Positions 8,034-16,218 of a DNA stretch of 64,000 bases are shown one piece after another; within the stretch, counting starts at the first letter, position 1, and each line of letters starts with the position of its first letter. Made by a program: the position numbers and the translations under genes. The stretch spans positions 293,919 to 357,918 of the forward strand of contig NZ_DGLD01000013.1 of assembly GCF_002387245.1 (NCBI RefSeq), written 5' to 3'. Below the pieces are notes generated by a model. The model had not been told where the DNA came from, did no database searches, and was given only the letters and a program-made list of their open reading frames with translations. Source of the DNA: Brevundimonas sp. UBA4553 (GTDB taxonomy: Bacteria; Pseudomonadota; Alphaproteobacteria; Caulobacterales; Caulobacteraceae).

Positions 8034-9017
8034 TCAGGCCGCGTCGGCGAAGGCGACGCGCGCCGCGCCAAGCAATGCGGCCTGCTTGTGCAGGATGACC
8101 TTGGTCGGGATGGCGGCCATGTAGTCATGGAACCGGCCCTTGCGCTCGAACCGCTGGCGGAAGGGGCTGGTCTGAAGGAAGGGCAGGATGCGCGGGGCGA
8201 TGCCGCCCGCGATATAGACCCCGCCGCGCGCGCCGGTCGTCAGGGCGATGTCCCCCGCCACGGCGCCCAGGATGGCGCAGAACCGCGCCAGCGTATGACC
8301 GCAGGGGCTGTCGGGATCCTTCAGGGCCGCCTCGGTGATCTCGGCCGGGTCGTCGATATGGGTCTCGCGTCCGTCGATTTCGGCCAGGGCGCGGTGCATG
8401 TTCAGCAGTCCAGGGCCGCAGATCAGCCGCTCGATCGAGACGCGATCATAGCGACGGCGCATGATGCGCAGGATTTCGTCCTCCACCGCGTCGCCGGGGG
8501 GGAAGCAGGCGTGTCCGCCTTCGGACGGCATGGCCATTTCCCGGCCGTAGGCGTCCCGCACCAGGGCCGAGACGCCAAAGCCCGTGCCGGGCCCCACCAC
8601 GGCCAGGGTGGCGTGCGGATCGCCCTCCGCAGGCCCGCCCAGGGACGCCAGCTCCGCCTCCGGCACGACGGGCGCGCCCCAGGCCAGGGCCTCGAAATCG
8701 TTGATCAGCCTGACCGGATCAAGGCCCAGGGTCTGAAGCTCGCCCTCCGACACCCGCCACGGCGAGTTGGTCAGGTCGATCTCGCCGTCGGCGACCGGTC
8801 CCGCCACGGCGATGACGCCGCCCGTCGGCTTGACCTCGCAGCCGTCGAGAAAGGCCTTCACCCCTTCCAGGAAGGTGGGATAGGTCTCCGCCGGAAAGCT
8901 CTCGTGATGCTCCACCACCGGGCGGCCGTCGACCATCCGGGCCAGGGCGAAGCGAGCGTTGGTGCCGCCGACGTCCCCGACCAGCAGAGGGCCTACGCGA
9001 GGGTTCAGATCGTTCAT
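8034..9017 (-). CDS. glk: glucokinase
   Basis: A 327-residue glucokinase of the bacterial Glk (ROK-unrelated) type: ATP + glucose to glucose 6-phosphate. The N-terminal phosphate-1 motif GDVGGTNARFAL, the second phosphate/adenosine signature (GPGTGFGVSAL) and the catalytic Asp region are present. I start at the ATG at 9017 (MNDLNPRV) with GGAGAC upstream; longer in-frame readings run back into edd. It is the last gene of the zwf-pgl-edd-glk operon, 28 bases after edd, feeding the Entner-Doudoroff route. Confidence 0.95.
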   Translation of the reverse strand: MNDLNPRVGPLLVGDVGGTNARFALARMVDGRPVVEHHESFPAETYPTFLEGVKAFLDGCEVKPTGGVIAVAGPVADGEIDLTNSPWRVSEGELQTLGLDPVRLINDFEALAWGAPVVPEAELASLGGPAEGDPHATLAVVGPGTGFGVSALVRDAYGREMAMPSEGGHACFPPGDAVEDEILRIMRRRYDRVSIERLICGPGLLNMHRALAEIDGRETHIDDPAEITEAALKDPDSPCGHTLARFCAILGAVAGDIALTTGARGGVYIAGGIAPRILPFLQTSPFRQRFERKGRFHDYMAAIPTKVILHKQAALLGAARVAFADAA

Positions 9018-9045
9018 GGGCGTCTCCTGCGCTCGGCCGGGCGGA

Positions 9046-10950
9046 TCAGGCGTCCACCGTCCGGTCGACGAAGTTGGGGTGGGGCGGCGTGTCGGTGTGC
9101 CCGCCGGGACGGACGGGCACGGCGAAGCAGACGGTCGCCCCCTCTTCGGCCGTCGTGACCACGTGACGGAAGGCGCCGAACAGGTCGCGGCCATAGCCCC
9201 AGGAGGCGCCGTGGGCGTTTGCGGGCGAGCGCACGGCGAGCGGCCGCGCGGTCAGGTCCAACACGCCGACGGTCGTCAGCACCCCGGCTTCGGCGTCCAG
9301 TCGGATGATGTCGCCGTCCCGCACATGGGCCAGAGGGCCGCCGGCCAAAGCCTCAGGCGAGACGTGGATGGCGGCGGGGGTCTTGCCGCTGGCGCCCGAC
9401 ATGCGGCCGTCGGTGACGAAGGCCACCTTGAAGCCCCTGTCCTGGATCACCGACAGGGCCGGCGACAGGCTGTGCAGTTCGGGCATGCCGTTGGCCCTGG
9501 GGCCCTGGAAGCGCAGCACCAGCACCACGTCGCGGAACAGCTTGCCGTCCTTGAAGGCCTGCAGCGCGTCTTCCTGGGTCTCGAAGACGGCGGCGGGGGC
9601 CTCGACGATGCGGTTCTCCGGCTTGACGGCCGAGACTTTGATCACCGCCCGGCCCAGGTCGCCCTGCACCAGCCGCAGACCGCCGTCCTTCTGGAAGGGA
9701 TCGGACGCGGGGCGCAGGATATCGCGGTCCAGAGTCTCCGACACTCCGTCGCGCCAGACCAGCTCTCCGTTCACCAGCGACGGTTCCTGGAAATAGGCCT
9801 CGATGCCCTGACCCATGACCGTCACGACATCCGTGTGGAGATTGCCGGCCATCGCCAGTTCGCGCGCCACGAAGGCCACGCCGCCCGCCGCCTGGAAGGC
9901 GTTCACATCGGCTGAGCCATTGGGATAGACCCGCGCCAGCAACGGCGTCACCGAGGATAGCTGATCCATGTCGGTCCAGTCGATCAGCACGCCCGCGGCC
10001 CGCGCCATGGCCACCAGGTGAATGGCGTGGTTGGTCGAGCCCCCGGTGGCCAGCAGGGCGACGATCATGTTGACGATCGACTTCTCGCTGATGACGTCGG
10101 CCATGCGGCTCTCGCCGGTCCGGGCCAGCTCGACCGTGCGCCGCGCCGCCGCCGCCGTCAGGGCGTCGCGAAGGCCGGTCTCGGGGTGGACGAAGGCGGT
10201 TGAGGGCAGGTGCAGTCCGCCCAGTTCCATCATCATCTGGTTGGAGTTGGCGGTGCCGTAGAAGGTGCAGGTGCCCGGCGAATGGTAGCTGCCGATCTCG
10301 CTGGCCAGCAGGGTGGGACGGTCCACCAGACCCTGGGCGTACTCGGCGCGAATGCGGGCCTTCTCGGCGTTGGGTATGCCCGACGGCATGGGACCGGCGG
10401 GGGCGAAGACGATCGGCAGATGGCCAAAGGCCAGGGCCCCCATGAAAAGGCCGGGCACGATCTTGTCGCACACCCCCAGCATCATGGCGGCGTCAAATGC
10501 GTCATGGGTCAGGGCCACGCCTGTCGACATGGCGATGACGTCGCGGCTGAACAGCGACAGCTCCATGCCGGGACGACCCTGGGTGACGCCGTCGCACATG
10601 GCCGGGGTCCCGCCCGCCACCTGGGCCGTGGCGCCGACTTCGCGCACCGCCTTGCGGATCATGTCGGGAAAGCGCTCGAACGGCTGATGCGCCGACAGCA
10701 TGTCGTTGTAGGCGGTGACCACGCCGATGTTCGGCTTCGACCCGTCCATGGCCGTCAGCTTGTCGGCGATGGTCTGGCCGGCGAAGGCGTGGGCCCAGTT
10801 GGCGCAGGACAGCTTGGCGCGCCCGGCGCCGCTGTCGCGGGCGGCGTCCATGCGGCTCAGATAGTCGCTTCGGGTCTCGCGGCTGCGTTCGACGATGCGG
10901 GCGGTGACCTCCGCCACGATCGGATTTAGGTTGGGGGGATTGAGCGCCAT
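9046..10950 (-). CDS. edd: phosphogluconate dehydratase
   Basis: A 634-residue [4Fe-4S] dehydratase of the IlvD/Edd family converting 6-phosphogluconate to 2-keto-3-deoxy-6-phosphogluconate. Family landmarks are visible: PAMCDGVTQGRPGMELSLFSRD around the cluster-binding Cys, GGSTNHAIHLVAMARAAG, and VTDGRMSGASGKTPAAIHVSPEA near the C terminus. The start ATG at 10950 overlaps the pgl stop by one base (TGATG), with GGAGG nine bases upstream, which decides it against the in-frame ATG six codons earlier. It is the committed step of the Entner-Doudoroff pathway. Confidence 0.97.
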   Translation of the reverse strand: MALNPPNLNPIVAEVTARIVERSRETRSDYLSRMDAARDSGAGRAKLSCANWAHAFAGQTIADKLTAMDGSKPNIGVVTAYNDMLSAHQPFERFPDMIRKAVREVGATAQVAGGTPAMCDGVTQGRPGMELSLFSRDVIAMSTGVALTHDAFDAAMMLGVCDKIVPGLFMGALAFGHLPIVFAPAGPMPSGIPNAEKARIRAEYAQGLVDRPTLLASEIGSYHSPGTCTFYGTANSNQMMMELGGLHLPSTAFVHPETGLRDALTAAAARRTVELARTGESRMADVISEKSIVNMIVALLATGGSTNHAIHLVAMARAAGVLIDWTDMDQLSSVTPLLARVYPNGSADVNAFQAAGGVAFVARELAMAGNLHTDVVTVMGQGIEAYFQEPSLVNGELVWRDGVSETLDRDILRPASDPFQKDGGLRLVQGDLGRAVIKVSAVKPENRIVEAPAAVFETQEDALQAFKDGKLFRDVVLVLRFQGPRANGMPELHSLSPALSVIQDRGFKVAFVTDGRMSGASGKTPAAIHVSPEALAGGPLAHVRDGDIIRLDAEAGVLTTVGVLDLTARPLAVRSPANAHGASWGYGRDLFGAFRHVVTTAEEGATVCFAVPVRPGGHTDTPPHPNFVDRTVDA

Positions 10951-11663
10951 CAGACAGCCTCCGTCCAAAGCACTTCAAGGGGAACCTTCGCCGCGATCAT
11001 TGCGGCGATCGGATGGATGCGCGGATCGCCTTCGGCCTCGCGCTCGAACACCGCGCGCTTGGTCGCCCCGGTCAGGGCCAGCACCACGCGCCGGGCGCCG
11101 ATCAGATAGGGCAGGTTGATCGACAGCCGTTCCTGCGGCGGCGCCATGTCGTCGCGTCCCGCCGGCACGCCATAGACGGCCGGCTTCAGACCGGGGGTCA
11201 GCAGGGTCTTCAACGTCGGGCTCTCGGGGAACATGGAGCAGATATGTCCGTCCTCGCCCATGCCCAGCAGGACGGCGTCGAGGCGTCCGCCCTGCGTCTC
11301 CAACGCCTTCGACGCCTCGGCGGCGGCGCGATCCACGGTCACGGCGGGGGCGTAAAGCGGCAGGAAGCCCGCAGCGGCGGCCCGTCCGGTCAGCAGGGTG
11401 CGCTTCATCAGCGCCGCGTTCGAGTCCGGGGAGGTCTCCGGCACATAGCGCTCGTCCACCAGGGTCGCGGTGACCCGGGACCAGTCCAGATCGATCGGCG
11501 CCAGCCGCGCATAGATGGGCGAAGGCGTCGATCCGCCCGCGCCGGCCAGGACGGCCCGACCGTTGTCGCTCAGGCCCTCAGCCAGGGCCTCGGCCAGGCG
11601 CGCGGCGCAGGCCGCGGCCCAGGCGTCAGCGGTGGGAAAGATCTTGATGGCGTCGTTAGGCAT
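10950..11663 (-). CDS. pgl: 6-phosphogluconolactonase
   Basis: A 237-residue 6-phosphogluconolactonase of the NagB/DevB fold, hydrolysing 6-phosphogluconolactone. It shows the family motif LGMGEDGHICSMFPES (canonical GMGEDGHTASLFP) and the VDERYVPETSPDSN active-site segment. The start ATG at 11663 lies eight bases inside the 3' end of zwf, typical of coupled translation. The open frame continues upstream through zwf but that part is a shadow. It links zwf to edd in the operon. Confidence 0.95.
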   Translation of the reverse strand: MPNDAIKIFPTADAWAAACAARLAEALAEGLSDNGRAVLAGAGGSTPSPIYARLAPIDLDWSRVTATLVDERYVPETSPDSNAALMKRTLLTGRAAAAGFLPLYAPAVTVDRAAAEASKALETQGGRLDAVLLGMGEDGHICSMFPESPTLKTLLTPGLKPAVYGVPAGRDDMAPPQERLSINLPYLIGARRVVLALTGATKRAVFEREAEGDPRIHPIAAMIAAKVPLEVLWTEAV

Positions 11664-13116
11664 CGCGCGTGTTCCACCGACGGCCGGTCCGCGACAGCAG
11701 CAGGTCCGCCGCTTCCGGGCCCCAGGTTCCGGCGACATAGTCCAGCGGCTTGAAGCTGGCGCCCGACCAGGCGTCGGACACCTCGTCGACCCACTTCCAG
11801 GCCTGTTCAGCCTCGTCGCGGCGCACGAACAGGGTGCTGTCGCCGTGCATGGCGTCCAGCAGCAGGCGCTCATAGGCGATGCGGCGGCGCGGCGGGGCGG
11901 CGCCCTTGCCGTCCACGCCCCAGGACAGGCTCATCTTGATCGGCTGCAACTGCATCCGCTGATCCAGCCCCGGCTTCTTGTTCATCACCGACAGCGAGAT
12001 GTCTTCCTCGGGCTGCAGTTCGATGACCAGACGGTTGGCGTTGATCTCGCCGCGCTCGCCGTGGCCGAAAATGGAGTGGGGCACCGGCTTGAACTGGATG
12101 ACGATCTCGGTGCGCTTCTCGGGCAGGCGCTTGCCGGTCCGCATGAAGAAGGGCACCCCCGCCCAGCGCCAGTTGTCGATGTCGGCGCGGATGGCGACGA
12201 AGGTCTCGGTGTCTGACGGCTGGCCGCGTTCCTCGTCATAGCTCTTGGCCGGCTGACCCTCACTGGTTCCGGCCACATACTGACCGCGCACGGTGACGCG
12301 CTCGGCTTCCTCCGGGGTGATGGGACGCAGGGAGCGCAGCACCTTGACCTTCTCGTTGCGCACCGAGTCCGGGTCCAGGTCGCTTGGCGGCTCCATCGCC
12401 ACCAGGCACAGCAGTTGAAGCATGTGGTTCTGCAACATGTCGCGCAGGGCGCCGTAGTCGTCGTAATAGGGCCAGCGGTCGCCGACGCCGACGGTCTCGC
12501 CCACCGTGATCTGCACGTGATCGACCGTCAGATTGTTCCACAGCGGCTCGAAGATGGTGTTGCCGAAGCGCAGGGCGATCAGGTTCTGGACCGTCTCCTT
12601 GCCCAGGTAGTGGTCGATGCGGAACACCTGCCGCTCGTCAAAGGCGTGAGCCACGGCGTCGTCGATTTCGAGGAAGCTCTCAAGATCGCGGCCGACGGGC
12701 TTCTCCAGCACGATGCGGCAGTTCTTCTCCGCTAGGCCCGCCGCCTTCATCGCCGTGACGATGCGCCCGTAGAGCGAGGGGGAGACCGCCAGGAAGGAGG
12801 TCGTCTCGCCGTCGCCGGCCTTGGCCTTCAGCGCCTTCAGGCTTTCGGGATCGGTGGCGTCCACGGCCAGATAGTCGAGGCGGGCGGCCATGCGCGACCA
12901 GGTGGTCTCGTCCCAGCCGCCGTCGGCTTCCGCGCGGGCCTTCACCGCCGCGTGGACCTTGGCGACATACTCCTCAGCCGTTTCGCTTGAGCGGGCGGCG
13001 CCGATGATCTTCAGCCCCTCGGGCAGCAGGCCGTCGTGATCAAGGAAATAGAGCGAAGGCAACAGCATCCGCATGGCGAGGTCGCCGCCTCCGCCGAACA
13101 GAATCAGAGCCGCCAT
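11656..13116 (-). CDS. zwf: glucose-6-phosphate 1-dehydrogenase
   Basis: A 486-residue glucose-6-phosphate dehydrogenase: glucose 6-phosphate + NAD(P)+ to 6-phosphogluconolactone. The N-terminal nucleotide-binding GGGGDLAMR replaces the canonical GASGDLAKR, and the substrate signature RIDHYLGKETVQN is intact. Full family length. A strong GGAGG lies about 10 bases before the ATG at 13116. It is the first gene of the zwf-pgl-edd-glk operon and starts only about 50 bases after the his operon ends, so read-through from his is possible. Confidence 0.97.
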   Translation of the reverse strand: MAALILFGGGGDLAMRMLLPSLYFLDHDGLLPEGLKIIGAARSSETAEEYVAKVHAAVKARAEADGGWDETTWSRMAARLDYLAVDATDPESLKALKAKAGDGETTSFLAVSPSLYGRIVTAMKAAGLAEKNCRIVLEKPVGRDLESFLEIDDAVAHAFDERQVFRIDHYLGKETVQNLIALRFGNTIFEPLWNNLTVDHVQITVGETVGVGDRWPYYDDYGALRDMLQNHMLQLLCLVAMEPPSDLDPDSVRNEKVKVLRSLRPITPEEAERVTVRGQYVAGTSEGQPAKSYDEERGQPSDTETFVAIRADIDNWRWAGVPFFMRTGKRLPEKRTEIVIQFKPVPHSIFGHGERGEINANRLVIELQPEEDISLSVMNKKPGLDQRMQLQPIKMSLSWGVDGKGAAPPRRRIAYERLLLDAMHGDSTLFVRRDEAEQAWKWVDEVSDAWSGASFKPLDYVAGTWGPEAADLLLSRTGRRWNTRDA

Positions 13117-13167
13117 TCGCGTTTTATCCTCCGTGGCCCCGGCAGGCGGGGTCTTGGCCGTTAAAGC

Positions 13168-13806
13168 TTAGCCATCGTCCTTGGCCGCTTCCGCCCGCTT
13201 CGCCAAGACGACCAATACGTCTTGAAACACCATGTTACGCGCATGGAGAAGGACGAGCAGGTGATAGATCAAATCCGCCGCCTCGCTGGCGAGTTCCGCA
13301 TTATCTCCCGCCGCCCCGGCCAGAGCCGTCTCCACCCCCTCTTCACCGACCTTCTGCGCCGCGCGTTTCGGCCCCTGGGCCATCAGGCGCGCTGTCCAGC
13401 TGTCGTTCGGGTCGGCCTGGGCGCGCACATGGATGGTGCGTTCCAAGCGTGCGATCCGGCCGACGCCCGGCGCGTCTTCGTCGCCGAAGCAACTGATCCG
13501 GTTCAGGTGGCAGGCGTTGCCGACCGGGCGGACCTTTACCACCACGGCGTCGCCGTCGCAGTCGGGCGTCACCGAGACCACGTTCAGAAAGTCGCCAGAC
13601 GTCTCGCCCTTCCTCCACCGTCCGCCGCGCGAGCGCGAGAAGAAGGTGGCCTGTCCGCTGTCCAAGGTTTCACGCAGGGCCGCCTCGTCCATATAGGCCA
13701 GGGTCAGCACCTGCAGGGTGTCGGCGTCCTGCACCACGGCGGGGATCAGGCCGTCGCCCTTGGCGAAGTCGATTTGGGATATGTCGATGGAAGCAGCGAG
13801 GGTCAT
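13168..13806 (-). CDS. hisIE: bifunctional phosphoribosyl-AMP cyclohydrolase / phosphoribosyl-ATP pyrophosphatase
   Basis: A 212-residue fusion of HisI (residues about 1-112) and HisE (about 118-212), performing steps 2 and 3 of histidine synthesis. HisI metal/active-site signatures are present: MDEAALRETL, SRSRGGRWRKGETSG, DCDGDAVVV and GNACH. HisE shows the MazG-like KVGEEGVETALAG and the EAADLIYHLLVLLHA helix. Fused HisIE closing a his operon is the arrangement of Enterobacteria and Xanthomonas; alphaproteobacteria usually keep hisI and hisE as separate genes. It is separated from hisF by a 148-base gap with an inverted repeat. Confidence 0.95.
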   Translation of the reverse strand: MTLAASIDISQIDFAKGDGLIPAVVQDADTLQVLTLAYMDEAALRETLDSGQATFFSRSRGGRWRKGETSGDFLNVVSVTPDCDGDAVVVKVRPVGNACHLNRISCFGDEDAPGVGRIARLERTIHVRAQADPNDSWTARLMAQGPKRAAQKVGEEGVETALAGAAGDNAELASEAADLIYHLLVLLHARNMVFQDVLVVLAKRAEAAKDDG

Positions 13807-13815
13807 TTGTCTTGT

Positions 13816-13943
13816 CCGCTCATCCCCGCGGAGGCGGGGACACGGGTTTGAGCCATCTGACGGACGGCGGCCTTGTTCGCGAAAACCGGCCCATGGCGTT
13901 CGTCGCCAAAGTCCTGGGTCCCCGCCTCCGCGGGGATGAGCGG
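13816..13943. repeat. intergenic inverted repeat (25-bp arms)
   Basis: Perfect 25-base inverted arms (13816-13840 and 13919-13943, each starting or ending with CCGCTCATCCCCGC) flank about 78 bases between hisF and hisIE. Each arm is itself partly palindromic. As RNA it would form a long hairpin within the his transcript and could lower expression of hisIE and downstream zwf. No terminal U-tract is seen. Confidence 0.8.
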
Positions 13944-13954
13944 AATGAGGGTGG

Positions 13955-14722
13955 TCATATCCTCACCTCCACGCCTTGCGCGTCCAGGTAACGTTTGAGA
14001 TCGGGAATTGCGATCGCGCCCGAGTGGAAGACGCTGGCGGCCAGCGCCCCCGATACGTCGGCTTCGACAAACACGTGGCGGAAATGCTCGACCGCCCCGG
14101 CGCCGCCCGAGGCCACCAGCGGAATGGTCAGCCGCCGTCGCGCCTCGGCCAGTTGGGCGATGTCATAGCCGCGCCGCACCCCGTCCTGATCGATGCAGTT
14201 CAGCACGATCTCGCCAGCACCCAAATCTTGCGCCTCGACGATCCAGTCCAGGGTCAGCCTGCCGGCGCCGCGCCGGGCGTCGGGATCGCCGGTGTATTTG
14301 TGCACCCGCCACTCGCCGTCCTGAAAGGCGCTGTCGACGCCGACCACGACGCATTGCCGGCCCAGCCGCGCGGCCATCTCGCCGATCAGCTCGGGGCGTT
14401 CCAGGGCGGGCGAATTGATCGACACCTTGTCGGCCCCGTGATCGAGACAGCGCGCCGCCTGTTCCACCGTGCGAATGCCGCCCGCGACGCAGAAGGGGAT
14501 GTCCAGCAGCCGGGCGATGTCCTGCACCCAGCTATAATCCAGCGTGCGCCCCTGCGGGCTGGCGGTGATGTCATAGAAGACCAGTTCGTCGGCGCCCTGA
14601 TCGCGATAGCGGGCGGCCAGTTCGGCGGCGTCGCCCATGTCGACGTGGCCCTCGAACCGCACGCCCTTGACCACCCGCCCGTCCTTGACGTCCAGGCAGG
14701 GGATGATGCGTCTCGCGGTCAT
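13955..14722 (-). CDS. hisF: imidazole glycerol phosphate synthase, cyclase subunit
   Basis: A 255-residue (beta/alpha)8 barrel that, with HisH, converts PRFAR plus glutamine-derived ammonia to IGP and AICAR. Catalytic Asp11 (PCLDVKDG) and the second Asp (GVDSAF) are present. The central HKYTGDPDARR segment and GAGEIVLNCIDQDGVRRGYD follow the E. coli type (QYTGD..., EIVLNMMNQDGVRNGYD) rather than the usual HGG...TSMDRDGT type. The ATG at 14722 overlaps the hisA stop by four bases. Confidence 0.96.
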   Translation of the reverse strand: MTARRIIPCLDVKDGRVVKGVRFEGHVDMGDAAELAARYRDQGADELVFYDITASPQGRTLDYSWVQDIARLLDIPFCVAGGIRTVEQAARCLDHGADKVSINSPALERPELIGEMAARLGRQCVVVGVDSAFQDGEWRVHKYTGDPDARRGAGRLTLDWIVEAQDLGAGEIVLNCIDQDGVRRGYDIAQLAEARRRLTIPLVASGGAGAVEHFRHVFVEADVSGALAASVFHSGAIAIPDLKRYLDAQGVEVRI

Positions 14723-15453
14723 CGGGCCACGGCTTTCAGCGCCTCGGCGGCGGTGAAGCGACCCTCGTAGATGGCGCGCCCGACGATGGCGCCGTCGCAG
14801 CCCAGATCACGTGCGGCGATCAGGTCGTCCAGCGACGCCACCCCGCCCGAGGCCTGCAGCTTCAGTTCGGGGCGCCGGGCCAGCGCCTCGCCCAGCAGGT
14901 CGAGATTGGGTCCGGTCAGGGCCCCGTCACGGCCCACGTCGGTCATCAGCACATGGGTCAGCAGGTCCGACGGATAGCGGTCCAGCACGCTCCACAGATC
15001 GACCCCCGCCGACTGGGTCCAGCCCTTCAGCGCCGGGACGGGAACGCCGCCTTCGTATTTGACGTCCAGCGCCAGGGTGATGCGTTCGGGTCCGAAGCGG
15101 TTCAGCCAGGCAAGCACCTCATCGGATTTCGTCACGGCCAGCGACCCGACCACCACGCGGCTGACGCCCGCCTCCAGCAGGCGCTCGACATCGGCTTCGG
15201 AGCGCACCCCGCCGCCCGACTGAATCCTGACCGCGACGGAGGCCGCCAGCTCGCCGATCAGACCGTGCTGCATGGCGCGCCCGGCCTCAGCCCCGTCCAG
15301 ATCGACAATGTGGACCCAGTCGGCGCCCTCGGCGGCGAAGGCGGCCAGGCGCGCGGCCGGGACCTCGTCGTAGCGGGTCACCTGATCAAACCGACCGTGC
15401 ATCAACCGCACGCAGACGCCGTCCTTCAGGTCGATTGCGGGATAGACGATCAT
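14719..15453 (-). CDS. hisA: ProFAR isomerase
   Basis: A 244-residue (beta/alpha)8 isomerase for step 4 of histidine synthesis (ProFAR to PRFAR). It begins MIVYPAIDLKDGVCVRL with the catalytic Asp in PAIDLKDG, and the second Asp lies in MTDVGRDGALTGPNLDL. SGGGVRSEAD and VVGSLAV are phosphate-binding segments. The start overlaps the hisH stop by four bases and the stop overlaps the hisF start, so hisH-hisA-hisF are tightly coupled. Confidence 0.96.
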   Translation of the reverse strand: MIVYPAIDLKDGVCVRLMHGRFDQVTRYDEVPAARLAAFAAEGADWVHIVDLDGAEAGRAMQHGLIGELAASVAVRIQSGGGVRSEADVERLLEAGVSRVVVGSLAVTKSDEVLAWLNRFGPERITLALDVKYEGGVPVPALKGWTQSAGVDLWSVLDRYPSDLLTHVLMTDVGRDGALTGPNLDLLGEALARRPELKLQASGGVASLDDLIAARDLGCDGAIVGRAIYEGRFTAAEALKAVAR

Positions 15454-16052
15454 GCGGGCAACTCGAGGAAATTCTTCAGGATACGCGCGCCCGCCGCGGC
15501 GGACCGCTCCGGGTGGAACTGGCAGCCCCAGCGGTTGGCGCTGTTGACCACGGCGGGGACGGCGATGCCGTAGTCGGCGGCGGCGAGCGTCGCCGGGCCA
15601 TCGGGGCAGACGAAGCCGTGAACAAAATAGGCCCAGTCGCCGTCCTTGACGCCCTCCAGCAGGGGGTCAGGACGCCGGATCGTCAGCCGGCTCCAGCCCA
15701 TGTGCGGCGAGGGGCGCGACGGGGCGGGGGCGATGGCCTCGACCCGACCGGGGATCAGGCGCAGCAGGTCGGCACCCCCATCTTCGGCGCTGGTCTCGAA
15801 CAGCAGTTGCTGGCCCAGGCAGACCCCCAGCAGGGGCCGCTTGAACCGCCGCAGCGGCTCCCCCAGTCCGAGCGCGTGCAGGCGCTGCATGGCGTAACCC
15901 GCCGCGCCTACGCCGGGCAGGATGACCCGCTCGGCCTCGTCCAGATCGGTGGGGTCGGCGGTGATCCGCACCCGCGCGCCCAGCCGCTCCAGCGCGAACC
16001 GCACCGAGGCGACATTGCCCGAGCCGTAACCGATCAGGGTGACGTTGCTCAT
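15450..16052 (-). CDS. hisH: imidazole glycerol phosphate synthase, glutaminase subunit
   Basis: A 200-residue class I glutamine amidotransferase supplying ammonia to HisF. The nucleophile elbow GVCLGQQLLFE contains the catalytic Cys, and the His/Glu pair is in QFHPERSAAAG. The oxyanion region PGVGAAGYAM is also present. I start at the ATG at 16052 (MSNVTLIGYGSG); the frame is open further upstream, but that stretch is the inverted repeat between hisB and hisH. Confidence 0.95.
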   Translation of the reverse strand: MSNVTLIGYGSGNVASVRFALERLGARVRITADPTDLDEAERVILPGVGAAGYAMQRLHALGLGEPLRRFKRPLLGVCLGQQLLFETSAEDGGADLLRLIPGRVEAIAPAPSRPSPHMGWSRLTIRRPDPLLEGVKDGDWAYFVHGFVCPDGPATLAAADYGIAVPAVVNSANRWGCQFHPERSAAAGARILKNFLELPA

Positions 16053-16087
16053 AAGCCGGTTCCGATCCTCCCCTGTCGCACGGCGAC

Positions 16088-16184
16088 GGGGGAGGGGGAC
16101 CATGCGCAGCATGGTGGAGGGGGCGAGATAGGGGCGCGGCGGGCGGGGCTTGCCCCCTCCACCGCTGCGCGGTCCCCCTCCCCC
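16088..16184. repeat. intergenic inverted repeat between hisB and hisH
   Basis: Purine-rich GGGGGAGGGGGACC... (16088-16124) and its complement ...GGTCCCCCTCCCCC (16152-16184) form a long imperfect hairpin inside the his operon, the only large gap (165 bases) between its genes. Structurally similar to the other intergenic inverted repeats in the window but with different sequence. Confidence 0.7.
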
Positions 16185-16218
16185 GCTTCGCAAGGGAGGA
16201 TCAAGGCTGCTGCGCTCA

